Assembly: GCF_051020985.1 (NCBI RefSeq)
Contig: NC_135002.1
Coordinates: 7,812,001 to 7,876,000, forward strand
Source of the DNA: Nomia melanderi
Taxonomy: Eukaryota > Arthropoda > Insecta > Hymenoptera > Halictidae
Reading direction: 5' to 3'
DNA: 64,000 nt
Part shown: in pieces, positions 62,939-64,000 of the stretch
Layout of the letters: every line of letters begins with the position of its first letter
How positions within the stretch are numbered: the first letter of the stretch is position 1
Program-made: the position numbers and the translations under genes
Notes under the pieces: generated by a model
Seen by the model: the letters and a program-made list of their open reading frames with translations, nothing else
Told to the model about the DNA's origin: nothing
Database searches by the model: none

Positions 62939-63794
62939 GCAGTTACAAAGAGGTTCCTGATGCCGTGATTATCGAATGTTTACACGATCATTTTTCAATG
63001 AATTTCTCTATTTTCCAAACACCGCTAGAACATAGGGCCGAGAAAAATTTAGGTCGCGCCGCTTAAACCTCCATTCAGCTTTCAGCGGGTCGGTTTTTTA
63101 TCAAAGTGGCCACTTGCTTTGCCGGGTTTATCAAAGAATACGAACATGTCCTGCGGGCCAAGAGATCCATGTCATCGCTCCTCTCCTGCTTGTTACATCT
63201 TTGAGCCCGGGATAGTTGCTTTTGTGGGGCGTCGAGACCGCTCGGTCCCCGTCTATTCGAAAACTTTCGCGATATCACGCCGCGCCGCCACGATTTCCCG
63301 CGCACGATAATTCCAGGATACTTTCCCCGCTTTTCCCGTCCGCGCGCCACTGCGGATGAATTTTTGAAGAATTCCGCGGCGTACGACTGACAGCCGGATA
63401 TGATCTCTCTTCTTTATTTCCGCAAGTGTATTCTCCTACCACAATTTTCCTAACCTTTTTTCCCTTACCACTTCCACGTTCTAGATTACAACTTTCCCTC
63501 TACCCACGTCAGGCTTGAAAATTACTTTCATTTAAAACGGCGTCGGACACGTAACCTTGGCAATTATTTTAGCGATGAATATTAATTATTCGCAACGTTA
63601 TTTTTAGCAAGATAATTTTAATGACCGTGTCGAATCTTTCGTTTTAATTGCGAGCGAATTTGTAGAAGATCCAATTATCGGGACGTTACTGACGTTCGTA
63701 TGAAATCACGTTCGATGGAATTGCGGATTAATGTGTAAGAATATCATTCTGGCAGGGGATAGGATAATTTGTAGCTTTAGTACGTTTGTCGACA

Positions 63795-64000
63795 CGTTGA
63801 ATACCACGGTGGTCACCGGTGACCCCCGGCCAAATCGAATTACTATGATCCAGCCAATTAAACGATAATTATTTGTGCAAATTGTTACGTTATAAATAAT
63901 GCCACCTAATGTGGCGACATTCGGAAAGATGAATGTGCGATGATAATAAAACGATTCAGCGAAATAATTTTATATTATAGTTTTCTCATGTTGCGTATTT
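63795..64000. repeat. Inverted-repeat element, family A (cut by window end)
   Basis: It starts CGTTGAATACCACGG with the perfect palindrome GGTCACCGGTGACC just inside. The interior aligns with the copies at 34552 and 53309. The right end is outside the window. Confidence 0.65.

Larger units (their letters stand above)
58373..64000. other. Upstream intron or flank of the receptor gene
   Basis: No Ig-like frame was found on the minus strand in these 5.6 kb, so the next upstream receptor exon lies beyond the window or is too short to see. The stretch is AT-rich except for a CpG-rich block at about 59.76-61.3 kb. It also holds inverted-repeat elements and a tandem duplication. Confidence 0.55.

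Noticed and set aside
60285..63350. Minus-strand open frames as possible upstream Ig exons of the receptor
   Set aside because: None shows the Ig Cys/Trp/YxC pattern or suitable phase 1 splice sites.

Overview
The window is animal nuclear DNA, most likely from an insect and probably a hymenopteran (a bee fits best). Genes are split into many short exons with GT/AG junctions. The protein set is insect-like: a nephrin-type adhesion receptor of the sticks-and-stones/hibris class, a CYP4-type P450 and an integrin beta of beta-nu type. Parts of the sequence are rich in CpG and others are depleted, as in methylating hymenopteran genomes. The order is inferred from these traits, not from any database match.

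Layout. 1466-14291 (+): a seven-exon membrane short-chain dehydrogenase of the SDR16C/RDH10 type with a 7.2 kb first intron. 17147-20843 (+): a twelve-exon integrin beta. 21047-21632 (-): a small MORN-repeat protein, tail-to-tail with the integrin. 22267-24711 (+): the E2 subunit of pyruvate dehydrogenase (DLAT), head-to-head with the MORN gene. 25530-26942 (+): the U5 snRNP 40 kDa WD40 protein. 31202-36635 (+): a twelve-exon CYP4-type P450. 36636-46792: about 10 kb with no recognisable coding exon, T/C-rich on the plus strand. 46793-58372 (-): the 3' part of a nephrin-like receptor with eight Ig domains (the first partial), one fibronectin III domain, a transmembrane segment and a cytoplasmic tail; its 5' exons lie beyond the window. 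58373-64000: the upstream intron of that gene or intergenic DNA.

Every gene was assembled exon by exon, and the splice phases close exactly: 340, 788, 152, 486, 350 and 511 aa for the six complete genes, and 1137 aa in the window for the receptor. The genes do not form a pathway. DLAT and SNRNP40 are housekeeping genes and share an AT-rich, CpG-poor block. The dehydrogenase, integrin, P450 and receptor are the kind of gene usually under developmental or tissue control.

The most interesting point is in the receptor gene. Two neighbouring exons (48757-48909 and 48551-48709) each encode a juxtamembrane stretch plus a complete transmembrane helix. Both are phase 1-1 and only 47 nt separate them, too little for efficient splicing of one to the other. 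This predicts mutually exclusive exons that swap the membrane anchor. Other points are a P450 with Arg in place of the usual haem-linking Glu, an integrin beta with unusual MIDAS and tail motifs, and several families of short terminal-inverted-repeat elements, often bounded by TTAA.
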